Source of the DNA: Bacillus timonensis
Lineage (GTDB): Bacteria; Bacillota; Bacilli; Bacillales; Bacillaceae_L
Length of the DNA stretch: 64,000 nt
Assembly (NCBI RefSeq): GCF_004799755.1
Contig: NZ_SLUB01000011.1
Coordinates: 37,533 to 101,532 of the forward strand
Reading direction: 5' to 3'
How positions within the stretch are numbered: position 1 is the stretch's first letter; each line of letters opens with the position of its first letter. A program made the translations under genes and the position numbers. The notes beneath the pieces are model-generated. The model was not told the DNA's origin, made no database searches, and worked only from the letters and a program-made list of their open reading frames with translations. This document shows positions 40,020-48,259 of this stretch, in pieces.

Positions 40020-40084
40020 AGCCCTGTGTCACTCCCTTTCGTTAATATCACTTTACCACTCAATTGATAACAACGCAATAAAAA

Positions 40085-40102
40085 TATCTCGAATTCAAGA
40101 TA
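40085..40102. promoter_or_regulatory. MhqR-like operator upstream of the second marR gene
   Basis: TATCTCGAATTCAAGATA, 18-bp palindrome with one mismatched pair, closest of the four to the published MhqR site. Confidence 0.75.
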
Positions 40103-40160
40103 ATTTATTACCAATCAAAAAATGATAAAAAATTTTTACCATACTGCGCGAAAATAGTTG

Positions 40161-41402
40161 TTAAATGAATGGATAGGCCCCATCCCATACAACTTTTCGA
40201 TAATGATCTGCATCCGTGTCACCTTCTGTGCTGATAACAAGAATTTTTGAATTTTGATCCAGTTTCAATGAATTTTTCAAATCATTTTGCAATCTTTTTT
40301 CAGCTAATAGACTAACTAATCCTATACCTACTGCTGCTCCAGATTCACCTGAGACAATATGGGGGTCACAACCTAATGGGTTTGCAAGAATTCGCATACC
40401 TCGTGCGGCTACATAATCCGGGCAAGAAACAAAAACGCTGGCATAATCTTTTAAAATTCCCCAAGACGTTTTACTTGGTTCCCCACATGCTAAACCTGCC
40501 ATAATCGTATTCAAACTCCCCGTCACAGCATGAGGCTTCCCATCGCCAACCTTCATAGATTGATATAGACAATCGGCTTGATCTGGTTCAACTATTACTG
40601 TAACAGGATGTTCATCTCCAAATTTCTCTACTAAATATCCGAGCACACTCCCCGCAAAAGAACCAACTCCCGCTTGTAAAAATACATGTGTTGGTCGATC
40701 ATCGTTAGCTTCAGCAATCTGTTCCATTGCTTCATCTATGATTGTGAGATAACCCTGCATGATCCAAGCAGGAATCTCTTCATACCCATCCCAGGCCGTA
40801 TCCTGTACCAAGACCCAATCATTTTCTTTCGCCTTCTGGCTCGCCAACCTAACAGTATCATCATAATTTAAATCTGTGATAGAAGCTTCTGCACCTTCTT
40901 TTCTAATATTGTTTAATCTTATTTCCGAAGAACCCTTTGGCATATAAACGACCGATTTTTGTCCAAGCTGATTTGCAGCCCATGCGATTCCTCGTCCATG
41001 ATTTCCATCCGTTGCAGTTACAAAAGTAATATCCCCCAATTGCTCTTTTATTTCTTCACTTCTTAATTTTTCAAAAGATAGTTCTGAAATATCGACTTTT
41101 ACTCTTTTTGCTAGATATTTACCCACAGCATAGGATCCACCTAATACTTTAAAAGCATTTAGTCCAAATCGATAGGATTCATCTTTAACCCAAATATGAT
41201 TAACCCCAAATTGTTTAGATAACGTATCCAAACTATGAAGGGGCGTTACTTTATATTCTGGAAAACTTTCATGAAAATTTCTTACCTTTTCCACTACTTC
41301 CCCATTTAAAAATACTGCAGATGCTTTCTCGGAATCTGTATTCCTTGTAATTTCATTTACAAAATATTGAATTCCCGTTTTTATTTCTGTTACTTTCGTC
41401 AT
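40161..41402 (-). CDS. dpaL: Diaminopropionate ammonia-lyase
   Basis: About 413 residues, fold-type II PLP enzyme. The FGLNAFKVLGGSYA block holds the Schiff-base lysine and TATDGNHGRGIAWAA the phosphate-binding motif, both typical of the YgeX family. It cleaves 2,3-diaminopropionate to pyruvate and ammonia. The start at 41402 has AAGGAG seven bases before; a longer frame opens at 41495. It appears monocistronic. Confidence 0.88.
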   Translation of the reverse strand: MTKVTEIKTGIQYFVNEITRNTDSEKASAVFLNGEVVEKVRNFHESFPEYKVTPLHSLDTLSKQFGVNHIWVKDESYRFGLNAFKVLGGSYAVGKYLAKRVKVDISELSFEKLRSEEIKEQLGDITFVTATDGNHGRGIAWAANQLGQKSVVYMPKGSSEIRLNNIRKEGAEASITDLNYDDTVRLASQKAKENDWVLVQDTAWDGYEEIPAWIMQGYLTIIDEAMEQIAEANDDRPTHVFLQAGVGSFAGSVLGYLVEKFGDEHPVTVIVEPDQADCLYQSMKVGDGKPHAVTGSLNTIMAGLACGEPSKTSWGILKDYASVFVSCPDYVAARGMRILANPLGCDPHIVSGESGAAVGIGLVSLLAEKRLQNDLKNSLKLDQNSKILVISTEGDTDADHYRKVVWDGAYPFI

Positions 41403-41504
41403 ATTCAATCTCCTTAGTAAAATGGTTTGTTCAAAGAAACAGTGATAATCCTTACTCTCTTTATATGTAAGACACTTCCCTAAATTCCATTCCAAACTTT
41501 TTCT

Positions 41505-41556
41505 AAAAGAAAAGGCGTTAAAGACAAGTTTTTCACTAAAAGTTGTCTTTAACGCC
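41505..41556 (-). terminator. Terminator of the cstR unit
   Basis: Perfect 14-bp stem GGCGTTAAAGACAA (41514-41527) / TTGTCTTTAACGCC (41543-41556), followed on the minus strand by CTTTTC. It ends the cstR transcript ahead of dpaL. Confidence 0.85.
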
Positions 41557-41611
41557 AGTTCGAATTTGAATATATATAGTTTCTTAATTATAAAAAGACC
41601 TTCATTGGCCT

Positions 41612-41872
41612 CTATCTACTTTTCACAAGTAATTCAACTGCTTCTTTTACAAGTTCCTCCGTGCTTTCCCCTTTTTCATCCGCGTTACGTACACATGCAA
41701 CGAGGTTGGAGCTTACCACTACTCCAATTGTTCGATCAATAGCAGTACGGGCTGCGGATAGTTGAGTAATAACGTCTTTACAATCTTTATTTTCTTCCAT
41801 CATTCTTAATATTCCACGTAATTGACCTTCGATGCGTTTTACTCGGTTCTTTACCTTTTCATCGTATTCCAT
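41612..41872 (-). CDS. cstR: CstR, persulfide-sensing CsoR-family repressor
   Basis: 86 residues, all-helical CsoR family (RVKRIEGQLRGILRMME). Two cysteines (C31 in KDCKD and C60 in VACVR) are kept, while the His of copper-sensing CsoR is Asn-like in SSNLVAC; this pattern marks CstR, which forms di- or polysulfide bridges. It controls the surrounding rhodanese/TusA/persulfide dioxygenase genes, and matching operators lie upstream of four of them. Confidence 0.9.
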   Translation of the reverse strand: MEYDEKVKNRVKRIEGQLRGILRMMEENKDCKDVITQLSAARTAIDRTIGVVVSSNLVACVRNADEKGESTEELVKEAVELLVKSR

Positions 41873-41911
41873 GTAAATTGCCCCCTTTCATCATAGGGTT
41901 GATGGTTTCTC

Positions 41912-42277
41912 CTATTTTACTGCTAAATTTCCGAGAAGTTTACGAGAATCACTCATTGTATATCCTGTCACTTGAAATCCTTTACGTCTTAAAATACGGA
42001 TAGCGACGTTTTTCTCAAGTCTTGTCGAAGCCACGACATGAACCTTTTTATCAGGTATCTCATAACAATACCTTTCCAAATAAGCCACAGGAATATTAAT
42101 TGATTTCTCGATTACATCTTTGTATGATATATTGTAATCTCTTACATCTATGATCTCAATATCCGAAAGATTCACTTTCATCTCATCATTGCAGCGTACA
42201 CCAACTACTGGGAAATACCTTTTATAAAATTCCCATACTATAAATAGTATCAAAAGAAAAAACAAAATCAATAGCAT
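41912..42277 (-). CDS. Membrane-anchored rhodanese-like protein lacking the active Cys
   Basis: 121 residues from the ATG at 42277 (AAGGGGG five bases before; the frame opens at 42352). One N-terminal membrane helix, then a rhodanese fold with IEIIDVRDY. The position of the catalytic Cys, CQSG in the paralogue at 45723, reads VVASTRLE, so the loop has Ala and no Cys. Sulfur transfer is unlikely; a scaffold or membrane-docking role is inference. It is followed after 40 bases by cstR and preceded by a CstR-type operator. Confidence 0.75.
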   Translation of the reverse strand: MLLILFFLLILFIVWEFYKRYFPVVGVRCNDEMKVNLSDIEIIDVRDYNISYKDVIEKSINIPVAYLERYCYEIPDKKVHVVASTRLEKNVAIRILRRKGFQVTGYTMSDSRKLLGNLAVK

Positions 42278-42328
42278 AGCAACCCCCTTAACGCGCAATA
42301 AATTAAGGAAACACTGTAGATATATTTT

Positions 42329-42344
42329 ATACCCATATGGGTAT
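42329..42344. promoter_or_regulatory. CstR operator 1
   Basis: ATACCCATATGGGTAT, perfect 16-bp palindrome with the G/C tracts typical of CsoR-family sites, 52 bases upstream of the rhodanese-cstR unit. Confidence 0.8.
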
Positions 42345-42366
42345 ATTGTCAATTAACTACTTTTTC

Positions 42367-42393
42367 TCAAAAAAAACCCGCCTATGGCGAGTT
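42367..42393 (-). terminator. Terminator after the TauE gene
   Basis: On the minus strand CTCGCC-ATA-GGCGGG followed by eight T. It lies 50 bases beyond the TauE stop and separates the main sulfide operon from the rhodanese-cstR unit. Confidence 0.75.
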
Positions 42394-42444
42394 GAATATA
42401 TTAAAAACGTCATTCGTACATTGTGTTGAACATATAAACTTATT

Positions 42445-43221
42445 TTAAAGAATATCCATCCAAATCTTCACTGCCGTTGCAGCGATTAAGATTGCCAGAA
42501 TAATTTGTAAAACCTTGGTGTTCATCTTCTTCCCTGCGATTGCACCTAGAGGGGATGCAATTAAGCTTGCCACGATCATAATTACTGCTGGAACATATTC
42601 AATTTGTCCTGTCGTGATTTTACCTACAGTAGAACCAATTGATGAAATAAAGGTAATTGCAAGTGAAGATGCGATTGTCATTCTTGTAGGAATTTTTAAG
42701 ACTACGAGCATAATTGGCACTAATAAGAATGCACCCGCTGCTCCAACAATTCCAGCACCAAGCCCTACGATAAAGGCAAGTGATGCAGCTAGCCATTTAT
42801 TAAACGTAACTTGGTCAAAAGGAACATCATCTACATTCTTTTTCGGAATGAACATCATGATTGCAGCAATTAATGCTAACACACCATAGACAACGTTAAT
42901 ACCACCCTCTGACATAAATTTAGATCCAAATCCACCAACGAAACTACCTACTAAAATACTTATCCCCATATAAAGAATAAGGGATTTATTTAAATAGCCA
43001 CCTTTTCGATAAGCCCATACGCCACCGATGGTTGCAAAAAACACTTGAACCGCACTAATCCCTGATACCTCATGGGCACTAAAAGCTGCTAAACCAAATA
43101 AAGGCGGAATATATAATAGCATTGGATACTTGATGATAGATCCACCGATTCCTAACATACCTGAAATATACGAACCAATAAAACCAATTAAAAAGATTGT
43201 AATGATAAATGTAAAATCCAT
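42445..43221 (-). CDS. TauE/SafE-family sulfite/sulfonate exporter
   Basis: 258 residues, eight membrane helices. [21 protein letters not shown] and the repeated [15 protein letters not shown] are the duplicated TauE motifs. In CstR regulons of Gram-positive bacteria this protein is thought to export sulfite or thiosulfate formed by persulfide oxidation. Last gene of its transcript. Confidence 0.88.
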   Translation of the reverse strand: MDFTFIITIFLIGFIGSYISGMLGIGGSIIKYPMLLYIPPLFGLAAFSAHEVSGISAVQVFFATIGGVWAYRKGGYLNKSLILYMGISILVGSFVGGFGSKFMSEGGINVVYGVLALIAAIMMFIPKKNVDDVPFDQVTFNKWLAASLAFIVGLGAGIVGAAGAFLLVPIMLVVLKIPTRMTIASSLAITFISSIGSTVGKITTGQIEYVPAVIMIVASLIASPLGAIAGKKMNTKVLQIILAILIAATAVKIWMDIL

Positions 43222-43243
43222 TCCATGTTGCCTCCTTTTAAGA

Positions 43244-43269
43244 AAAGGGAACCCTATACGGTTCCCTTT
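43244..43269 (-). terminator. Hairpin between tusA and tauE
   Basis: AAAGGGAAC (43244-43252) pairs with GTTCCCTTT (43261-43269). The minus-strand T run is short, so it may only attenuate transcription into the TauE gene, whose ribosome site lies directly after it. Confidence 0.55.
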
Positions 43270-43277
43270 ATGGTTGA

Positions 43278-43505
43278 TTACGCCTTTTTAATCCAAAACT
43301 TTAATACTTCATTATCTGCTTCGTGGTTTAGTAGTTCATGACCACCAGACTTAGCCCAAGCAGAAAGATCATTGATTGCACCTTTGTCAGTTGCGTGTAC
43401 TTCAAGTACTTGTCCTGATTCAATTTCATTTATAGCTTTTTTCGTTTTTACAATCGGCATTGGACATGCGAGTCCTTTTGCATCTAATACCTTTGCTACA
43501 TCCAT
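43278..43505 (-). CDS. TusA-like sulfur carrier
   Basis: 75 residues. [12 protein letters not shown] holds the sulfur-accepting Cys of TusA/SirA proteins. Nearly the same 70 residues form the N-terminal domain of the fusion protein at 44707, so the two arose by duplication. It would carry persulfide sulfur between rhodanese and dioxygenase. Confidence 0.9.
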   Translation of the reverse strand: MDVAKVLDAKGLACPMPIVKTKKAINEIESGQVLEVHATDKGAINDLSAWAKSGGHELLNHEADNEVLKFWIKKA

Positions 43506-43536
43506 TAATTAACGCCTCCTATCCATAAATTTGTAC

Positions 43537-44664
43537 TTAGCGAACCGCACAGCGGTTTGGTCCGATTTCCATTTCACGTTGTTTTTCTTCATCAGGAGAG
43601 ACTTTCCCCATATTTGTTTCACGAATCTCTTGATATGCATTTGGTTGTGGTGGTAAGTTTTCTGTTACGATTTTTCTAAATTCTGCTTCGTCCGCAATAT
43701 TTAAACCATGGTTCTTCGCAAACAGTGTTCCTAGTTTTTCAGATACACTTCCATCTTCATTTAATTCATCGATGATCATGAAGTGAGCTGGTAATACAAC
43801 TAGGTCATCAGATAATTCTCTGTATCTGTTATAAAGAGTTTCTCTTAGATCTCCTACCCAATCCTGCGCTAAACCAGCAAGGTCTGGTCTACCGATTGAA
43901 TCGATAAAGAGAATATCACCAGATAGTAAATATTTTTCATCAACAACGAAAGAAGTAGAACCAATTGTATGACCTGGAGAATACAATGCATGAATATTAA
44001 TAGTTGTATTTCCGATTGTCACATCTTGCCCTCCCTCTAATGCTGCGTATTCAAACGTTACTTCAGTTGCATCTTTAGGTGGTAACCAATATGTTGCATT
44101 TGTAGCCTCTGCGATTTTTCGTCCTCCAGAAATATGGTCAGCGTGTAAGTGAGTATCAAAAACATGGGTAACTTTTGCACCCTTGCTATCAGCAAATTCA
44201 AGGAAAATATCCGTCATACGAGTTGCATCGATAATCGCTGCTTCACCATTAGAAACCACCATGTATGATAGACAACCTTTTCCGATACGAACAAATTGAT
44301 AGATTTCTCCACCATCTTTTAAGTCGCCCACTTTAACCGGCTCTAAATGCTCACTCCACGCCTTCATACCACCTTTTAGGTATGAAACAGTTAGCCCAGC
44401 TTCTGAAAGCATGTCAGCTACCATGACAGATGACCCTTCTTTTGCACAAACGACTAAGATATCCTTATCCTTTGGTAGTTTTTCAAGGATTTCCTCAACT
44501 CCGTCTAGTAGTTCAAAGTAAGGAATGTTTAAATAGTCGAAGTTTTCACCTTCAATTTTCCAATCGTTAAAATCACTCTGGTTACGTACGTCTAAGATAA
44601 ATAAGGATTCTTTATCGAATACTTTTTTTGTAACATCTTTTGCAGTCATTACATTAACAGTCAT
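43537..44664 (-). CDS. Persulfide dioxygenase-rhodanese fusion (CstB-like)
   Basis: 375 residues. Residues about 1-110 form a rhodanese domain with the active-site loop VVCAKEGSS; from about 120 a metallo-beta-lactamase domain with [10 protein letters not shown] follows, the ETHE1/persulfide dioxygenase type. Known CstB proteins have the MBL domain first and the rhodanese last, so the order here is swapped. It would oxidise persulfide to sulfite and thiosulfate. A CstR-type operator (44673-44688) lies in front. Confidence 0.88.
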   Translation of the reverse strand: MTVNVMTAKDVTKKVFDKESLFILDVRNQSDFNDWKIEGENFDYLNIPYFELLDGVEEILEKLPKDKDILVVCAKEGSSVMVADMLSEAGLTVSYLKGGMKAWSEHLEPVKVGDLKDGGEIYQFVRIGKGCLSYMVVSNGEAAIIDATRMTDIFLEFADSKGAKVTHVFDTHLHADHISGGRKIAEATNATYWLPPKDATEVTFEYAALEGGQDVTIGNTTINIHALYSPGHTIGSTSFVVDEKYLLSGDILFIDSIGRPDLAGLAQDWVGDLRETLYNRYRELSDDLVVLPAHFMIIDELNEDGSVSEKLGTLFAKNHGLNIADEAEFRKIVTENLPPQPNAYQEIRETNMGKVSPDEEKQREMEIGPNRCAVR

Positions 44665-44672
44665 TTTCCATT

Positions 44673-44688
44673 TTACCCCCTACGGTAT
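44673..44688. promoter_or_regulatory. CstR operator 2
   Basis: TTACCCCCTACGGTAT, a 16-bp imperfect palindrome nine bases before the CstB-like start, so bound repressor could also block translation initiation of the leader or RNA polymerase movement. Confidence 0.6.
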
Positions 44689-44706
44689 ATTTTTTTCGAA
44701 AAAAAA

Positions 44707-45282
44707 TTAGTTTTTAATACTTGTTGTGTTCCCAGTCCATTTACTCATTCCAGGAAGAACATTAATTACATTTTTAAATCCTTTTTCTGTAAGCTTTTGT
44801 GATGCTAAATCACTTCGGCTACCCGTGCGACAAATTACATAAATCTCTTTTTCTTCATTTAGTTCATTTATTCTTTCTTCTAGGTCTCCTAACGGAATGG
44901 AGACTGCTCCAGGGATATGATTAAATGCATATTCAGCAGCTTCACGAACATCAAGTACAAGAATATCTTTACCAGAAGAAATAGCAGCTTCTAGTTCTTC
45001 GTTTGATGCTACATTTAGGTGTTTCTTTTCTACAGCCTCTTCACTGTTAGCTTTACGAATATAATGTTTTAGTACATCGCCTTCTTCTAACGTTCCAAGA
45101 TATTGGTGCCCAGTGCTCTCAGCCCATGCTTTTAGATCTGCTTTCGATCCCTTATCAGTAGCTTGAACCTCTATAACCTGTCCGCCTTCTAGATTAGTAA
45201 TTGCTTTTTTAGTTTTAACGATTGGCATCGGACAAGCTAATCCCTTTGCATCCAACACGAAGTTTGTTTTTAATGTTTCCAT
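44707..45282 (-). CDS. TusA-rhodanese fusion (CstA-like)
   Basis: 191 residues from the ATG at 45282 (GGGAGG seven bases before). A TusA domain ([12 protein letters not shown]) at residues 1-75 is joined to a rhodanese domain with VICRTGSRS. CstA of Staphylococcus has a further DsrE-like domain; here that domain is coded separately at 46125. It would pass sulfane sulfur between Cys residues. Confidence 0.88.
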   Translation of the reverse strand: METLKTNFVLDAKGLACPMPIVKTKKAITNLEGGQVIEVQATDKGSKADLKAWAESTGHQYLGTLEEGDVLKHYIRKANSEEAVEKKHLNVASNEELEAAISSGKDILVLDVREAAEYAFNHIPGAVSIPLGDLEERINELNEEKEIYVICRTGSRSDLASQKLTEKGFKNVINVLPGMSKWTGNTTSIKN

Positions 45283-45324
45283 TTTTGAACCTCCCAAAAA
45301 TTCTACAAATTTTCATGATCATAA

Positions 45325-45366
45325 AGGTGTATATACCTATCTTGTTACTTATACCTATACCGGTAT
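45325..45366. promoter_or_regulatory. CstR operators 3
   Basis: ATACCTATACCGGTAT at 45351-45366 and a shorter AGGT-N6-ACCT at 45325-45338, upstream of the TusA-rhodanese gene. Imperfect relatives of the ATACCC-N4-GGGTAT site. Confidence 0.55.
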
Positions 45367-45383
45367 AAAATTATTCAAAAGAA

Positions 45384-45680
45384 TTATTCTACGTCGCCTT
45401 CCCATGCAAGCATGCCGCCTACCATGTTAATGACTTTAAATCCTTGGCCTTCAAGAAATTGTGAAGCACTACCACTTCTACCACCGGAACGGCAAACCAT
45501 CACATATTCTTTAGACTTATCAAGTTCATGCATACGGAATTCGATTAATCCTAATGGGATATTGACAGCACCTGGAATTTTCCCTGCCGCAACTTCATCC
45601 ACTTCACGAACATCAATGATATTTAATGTTTTACCTTCGTTTAGTAATGTTTCAACTTCTTTTGCTGTTAGTTGTTTCAT
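45384..45680 (-). CDS. Single-domain rhodanese
   Basis: 98 residues, a complete small rhodanese. INIIDVREVDEVAAGKIPGA and the active loop VCRSGGRSGSA with Cys are clear. Sulfane-sulfur transferase in the sulfide pathway; no signal or membrane segment. Confidence 0.92.
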   Translation of the reverse strand: MKQLTAKEVETLLNEGKTLNIIDVREVDEVAAGKIPGAVNIPLGLIEFRMHELDKSKEYVMVCRSGGRSGSASQFLEGQGFKVINMVGGMLAWEGDVE

Positions 45681-45722
45681 TTTATTTTCCTCCCATTTAT
45701 TAAAAATCTGGTATAAAGATCC

Positions 45723-46082
45723 TTATCTCCAGGAGCTTACGCCGCCTTTAACATTCGTAATATGCTTAAAACCTAATTTCTTTAATTGCTTGCTAGCTTT
45801 TTGACTTCTCATACCACTTTGGCAAATCACAACTACTTCTTTATCCTTTGAAAGTTCATTCGCTTTTTGTGCAAGCTGATGAAGTGGCATATTTTTAAAA
45901 CCTTTTATATGATAGCCCTTGAACTCACCAGGAGTACGAACATCGACAAATTGCTTGTTTTTGTCCTTTAATTCATTTTTCAATTCAACTGTGGTAATGT
46001 TTTTAATTCCTTTTGTAGGAACAAAACGTTGTACGATAAAAATTACAATGAGTGCAAATATGATGTAATTGATATATTCCAT
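45723..46082 (-). CDS. Membrane-anchored rhodanese
   Basis: 119 residues. One N-terminal helix (YIIFALIVIFIVQRFV) anchors it, followed by a rhodanese domain with the active loop VICQSGMRSQ. It is the catalytically complete counterpart of the Cys-less protein at 41912, with the same membrane topology. Confidence 0.9.
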   Translation of the reverse strand: MEYINYIIFALIVIFIVQRFVPTKGIKNITTVELKNELKDKNKQFVDVRTPGEFKGYHIKGFKNMPLHQLAQKANELSKDKEVVVICQSGMRSQKASKQLKKLGFKHITNVKGGVSSWR

Positions 46083-46124
46083 GTTCTAATACCTCCTGTT
46101 TTGAATGGGATTACCCGCATATTT

Positions 46125-46604
46125 TTAGATAAACAGGTTCACATTTCCATTTTCTGCATCGCCTAAATATGCTGCAACACCTGCTAATTCAACATTGTCT
46201 AAAAGTTCTTCTTGTTTAAGTCCAAGTAAATCCATTGTCATTGTACAAGCAACAAGCTTTATATCTTGCTCTTGTGCCATTTCAATAAGTTGCGGTAATG
46301 GCAAAGCATTGTGTTTTTTAATAACATCTTTAATCATTTTTGGCCCTATACCTGCCATATGCATTTTTGATAGTCCGAGTTTATTTGCACCCCTAGGCAT
46401 CATCTTGCCAAACATTTTTTCAATGAAGCTTTTATCCGCTATAATGTCTTCATCTTTACGCAACGCATTTAATCCCCAAAAAGTATGGAAAATCGTCACT
46501 TCATGATCATATGCTGCTGCACCATTTGCAATAATATAGGCAGCCATTACCTTATCATAATCACCGCTAAATAAAACAATCGTTGTTTTTTTTCTTTCCG
46601 TCAT
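46125..46604 (-). CDS. DsrE/F-like sulfur carrier
   Basis: 159 residues. An alpha/beta DsrE fold beginning KTTIVLFSGDYDKVMAAYIIANG, with a single conserved Cys in ACTMTMDLLGL. In other CstR regulons this domain is fused into CstA. First gene of the sulfide operon; two CstR-type operators lie upstream. Confidence 0.88.
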   Translation of the reverse strand: MTERKKTTIVLFSGDYDKVMAAYIIANGAAAYDHEVTIFHTFWGLNALRKDEDIIADKSFIEKMFGKMMPRGANKLGLSKMHMAGIGPKMIKDVIKKHNALPLPQLIEMAQEQDIKLVACTMTMDLLGLKQEELLDNVELAGVAAYLGDAENGNVNLFI

Positions 46605-46658
46605 TCTTTTTCCTCCCCGTTTTCTCCAATGATTTAGGTTTTTTTAGTATTTTTACCT

Positions 46659-46674
46659 TTACCCCTATGGGTAT
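46659..46674. promoter_or_regulatory. CstR operator 4
   Basis: TTACCCCTATGGGTAT, 16-bp near-perfect palindrome 55 bases upstream of the DsrE-like gene. Confidence 0.7.
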
Positions 46675-46761
46675 GATATTAACCAAAATAAAAGTGGGTG
46701 TCAACCCTCTTGGTTTCTATTACTATTAAATCAGCGTGATGAAACTCACATGTCATATATT

Positions 46762-46777
46762 ATACCCTCACGGGTAT
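46762..46777. promoter_or_regulatory. CstR operator 5
   Basis: ATACCCTCACGGGTAT, palindromic arms ATACCC/GGGTAT perfect. It lies between the sulfide operon and the plus-strand ferritin-like gene, and could affect either side. Confidence 0.7.
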
Positions 46778-46957
46778 GTTGTCAACAAATAAATTAATAA
46801 CGTTACATACATCAAAAATTTTTTGTTAAGTCCACAATAAGAATCAGTTAAGGTCCCTTTTAGAAGTATCTGCAATTAATTAGCAAGAATTGAACTAGCA
46901 CAGCCACCTAGACAAAGAACATATGATAAGTAGATGGTTAACAAAAGGAGGACAAAC

Positions 46958-47857
46958 ATGTATTTGAATCAATTTGGTCCGTATTATTATGATTTGTATC
47001 GTATGCCAAATGATAGTCAACTTGTAAATGATATTCAAAAAGCTATTAATGGAGAGTATAGTGCTATTGCTTGTTATAAGGAGTTAGCTAAGATGGCACC
47101 TTCAAATGATGAACGGGACAGAATTATGGAGATACGAAAGGATGAAGTACGTCATCTCGAAGAATTCAGCAGAATTTACACAAATTTAACAGGAAAAAAT
47201 CCATCTTATCAACTCATTGAGAAATGTCCTAATACGTATAAAGCAGGATTAGAATTTGCGTTTAAAGATGAGCAAGAAACTGTTGATTTTTATTTAGAGA
47301 TATCAGATAAAGCGCAGGATCCAAATATTAAAGAAAGGTTTCGACGTTCGGCTGCAGACGAACAAAAGCACGCTGTATGGTTTTTGTCTTTTTTTAATCA
47401 TCCTAAGGGAACAAACATCAATCGGCAAATAAATAATTACGGGGCTAAAGGGGCATTAAGTGCCTCCATTTTAACGTTACCGCAAATGTTGACATATTCC
47501 CTTCTAGATGAATACCTTGCTCAAGCAAGATACGATGATATCCTAAGAAACTTTGGATATAACAGGAGTTTTACACAAATAAAAGAAGCTGAAAAGGGAC
47601 ATATAAATGCTTTAATACCACTTTTTCAACGCTATCAAGTACCATTACCTGAAGATTTATCGCAGGCATTCGTTACAACTCCAGAAAGTATTAAAGCAGC
47701 ATATGCTGCCGGTGTTCAGGGGGAAATAGACAATATTTCTATGTACGATAGGTTTCTATCTCTTACATTACCTAACGATGTGCGAACCGTCTTTTCTCAA
47801 CTACGTAAAGCCTCTTTGAATCATCTTGCAGTTTTTGAAAAAGGTCTTGAAAGATAA
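46958..47857 (+). CDS. Double ferritin-like (rubrerythrin/DUF2202) protein
   Basis: 299 residues from the ATG at 46958 (AAAGGAGG six bases before; the frame opens at 46934). Residues about 25-150 form a rubrerythrin-like four-helix bundle with EYSAIACYKEL, EVRHLEEF and DEQKHAVWF. A second bundle from about 180 carries DEYLAQARYDD, EKGHINAL, GEIDNISMYD and SLNHLAVFE. Both halves have the Glu and His spacing expected of a di-iron site. Tandem di-iron proteins may store iron or reduce peroxide; this one is not described to my knowledge. It stands alone, divergent from the sulfide operon. Confidence 0.7.
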   Translation: MYLNQFGPYYYDLYRMPNDSQLVNDIQKAINGEYSAIACYKELAKMAPSNDERDRIMEIRKDEVRHLEEFSRIYTNLTGKNPSYQLIEKCPNTYKAGLEFAFKDEQETVDFYLEISDKAQDPNIKERFRRSAADEQKHAVWFLSFFNHPKGTNINRQINNYGAKGALSASILTLPQMLTYSLLDEYLAQARYDDILRNFGYNRSFTQIKEAEKGHINALIPLFQRYQVPLPEDLSQAFVTTPESIKAAYAAGVQGEIDNISMYDRFLSLTLPNDVRTVFSQLRKASLNHLAVFEKGLER

Positions 47858-47967
47858 AAAAATCATATTTAATTAATGTGAAAAGTGAGTGAAGTTATAA
47901 GATGGAACAAGCCCTTTTTGATAAAGGCTGGTTTCATCATAGAAGTTACAAATTTAAGAATTACTCG

Positions 47968-48132
47968 TTACTCTAACTCTACAAGGATTCGGAAGCTTGC
48001 CTTTCCTTCACGGGCTCCAAGGTAAATCCCGTACATCGGTCCGCCACCCGCTTCGCCGTCGTCAAGGTCCTCACCTAGTGACCCATTGTTAATCCCAAAA
48101 GCTTTATCAATATAATACTTGGCTGATTTTGT
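47968..48132 (-). pseudogene. 3' fragment of an unknown gene
   Basis: An open frame of 54 codons with no start codon. It ends in YGIYLGAREGKASFRILVELE and contains a Gly/Asp-rich stretch (GEDLDDGEAGGG). Codon use is G/C-richer than the neighbours. It looks like the C-terminal end of a larger protein, kept in frame to a stop, with the upstream part missing. I do not recognise the family. Confidence 0.45.
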
Positions 48133-48160
48133 TTAGAATCGAAGAAAATATTAAGTAATA

Positions 48161-48194
48161 GAAAAAGGACTGAATCCGTATTAGATCCAGCCTT
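48161..48194 (-). repeat. Hairpin repeat, copy A
   Basis: On the minus strand CTGGATC-N7-GATTCAG followed by CCTTTTTC, resembling an intrinsic terminator. The sequence GACTGAATCCGTATT is shared with copy B and about 25 of 30 positions with copy C. Confidence 0.55.
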
Positions 48195-48259
48195 TAGACT
48201 TCTTATTATGTAGTTCCTATACTATACTGTATTACAAATTAAAAAGGAGGGGTATTAGT

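Larger units (their letters stand above)
47858..48259. other. Intergenic region with gene remnant and hairpin repeat
   Basis: Holds the minus-strand reading-frame fragment at 47968-48132 and hairpin repeat copy A at 48161-48194. The promoter and AAAGGAGGGG ribosome site of the arr gene are at the right edge. No complete gene. Confidence 0.5.
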
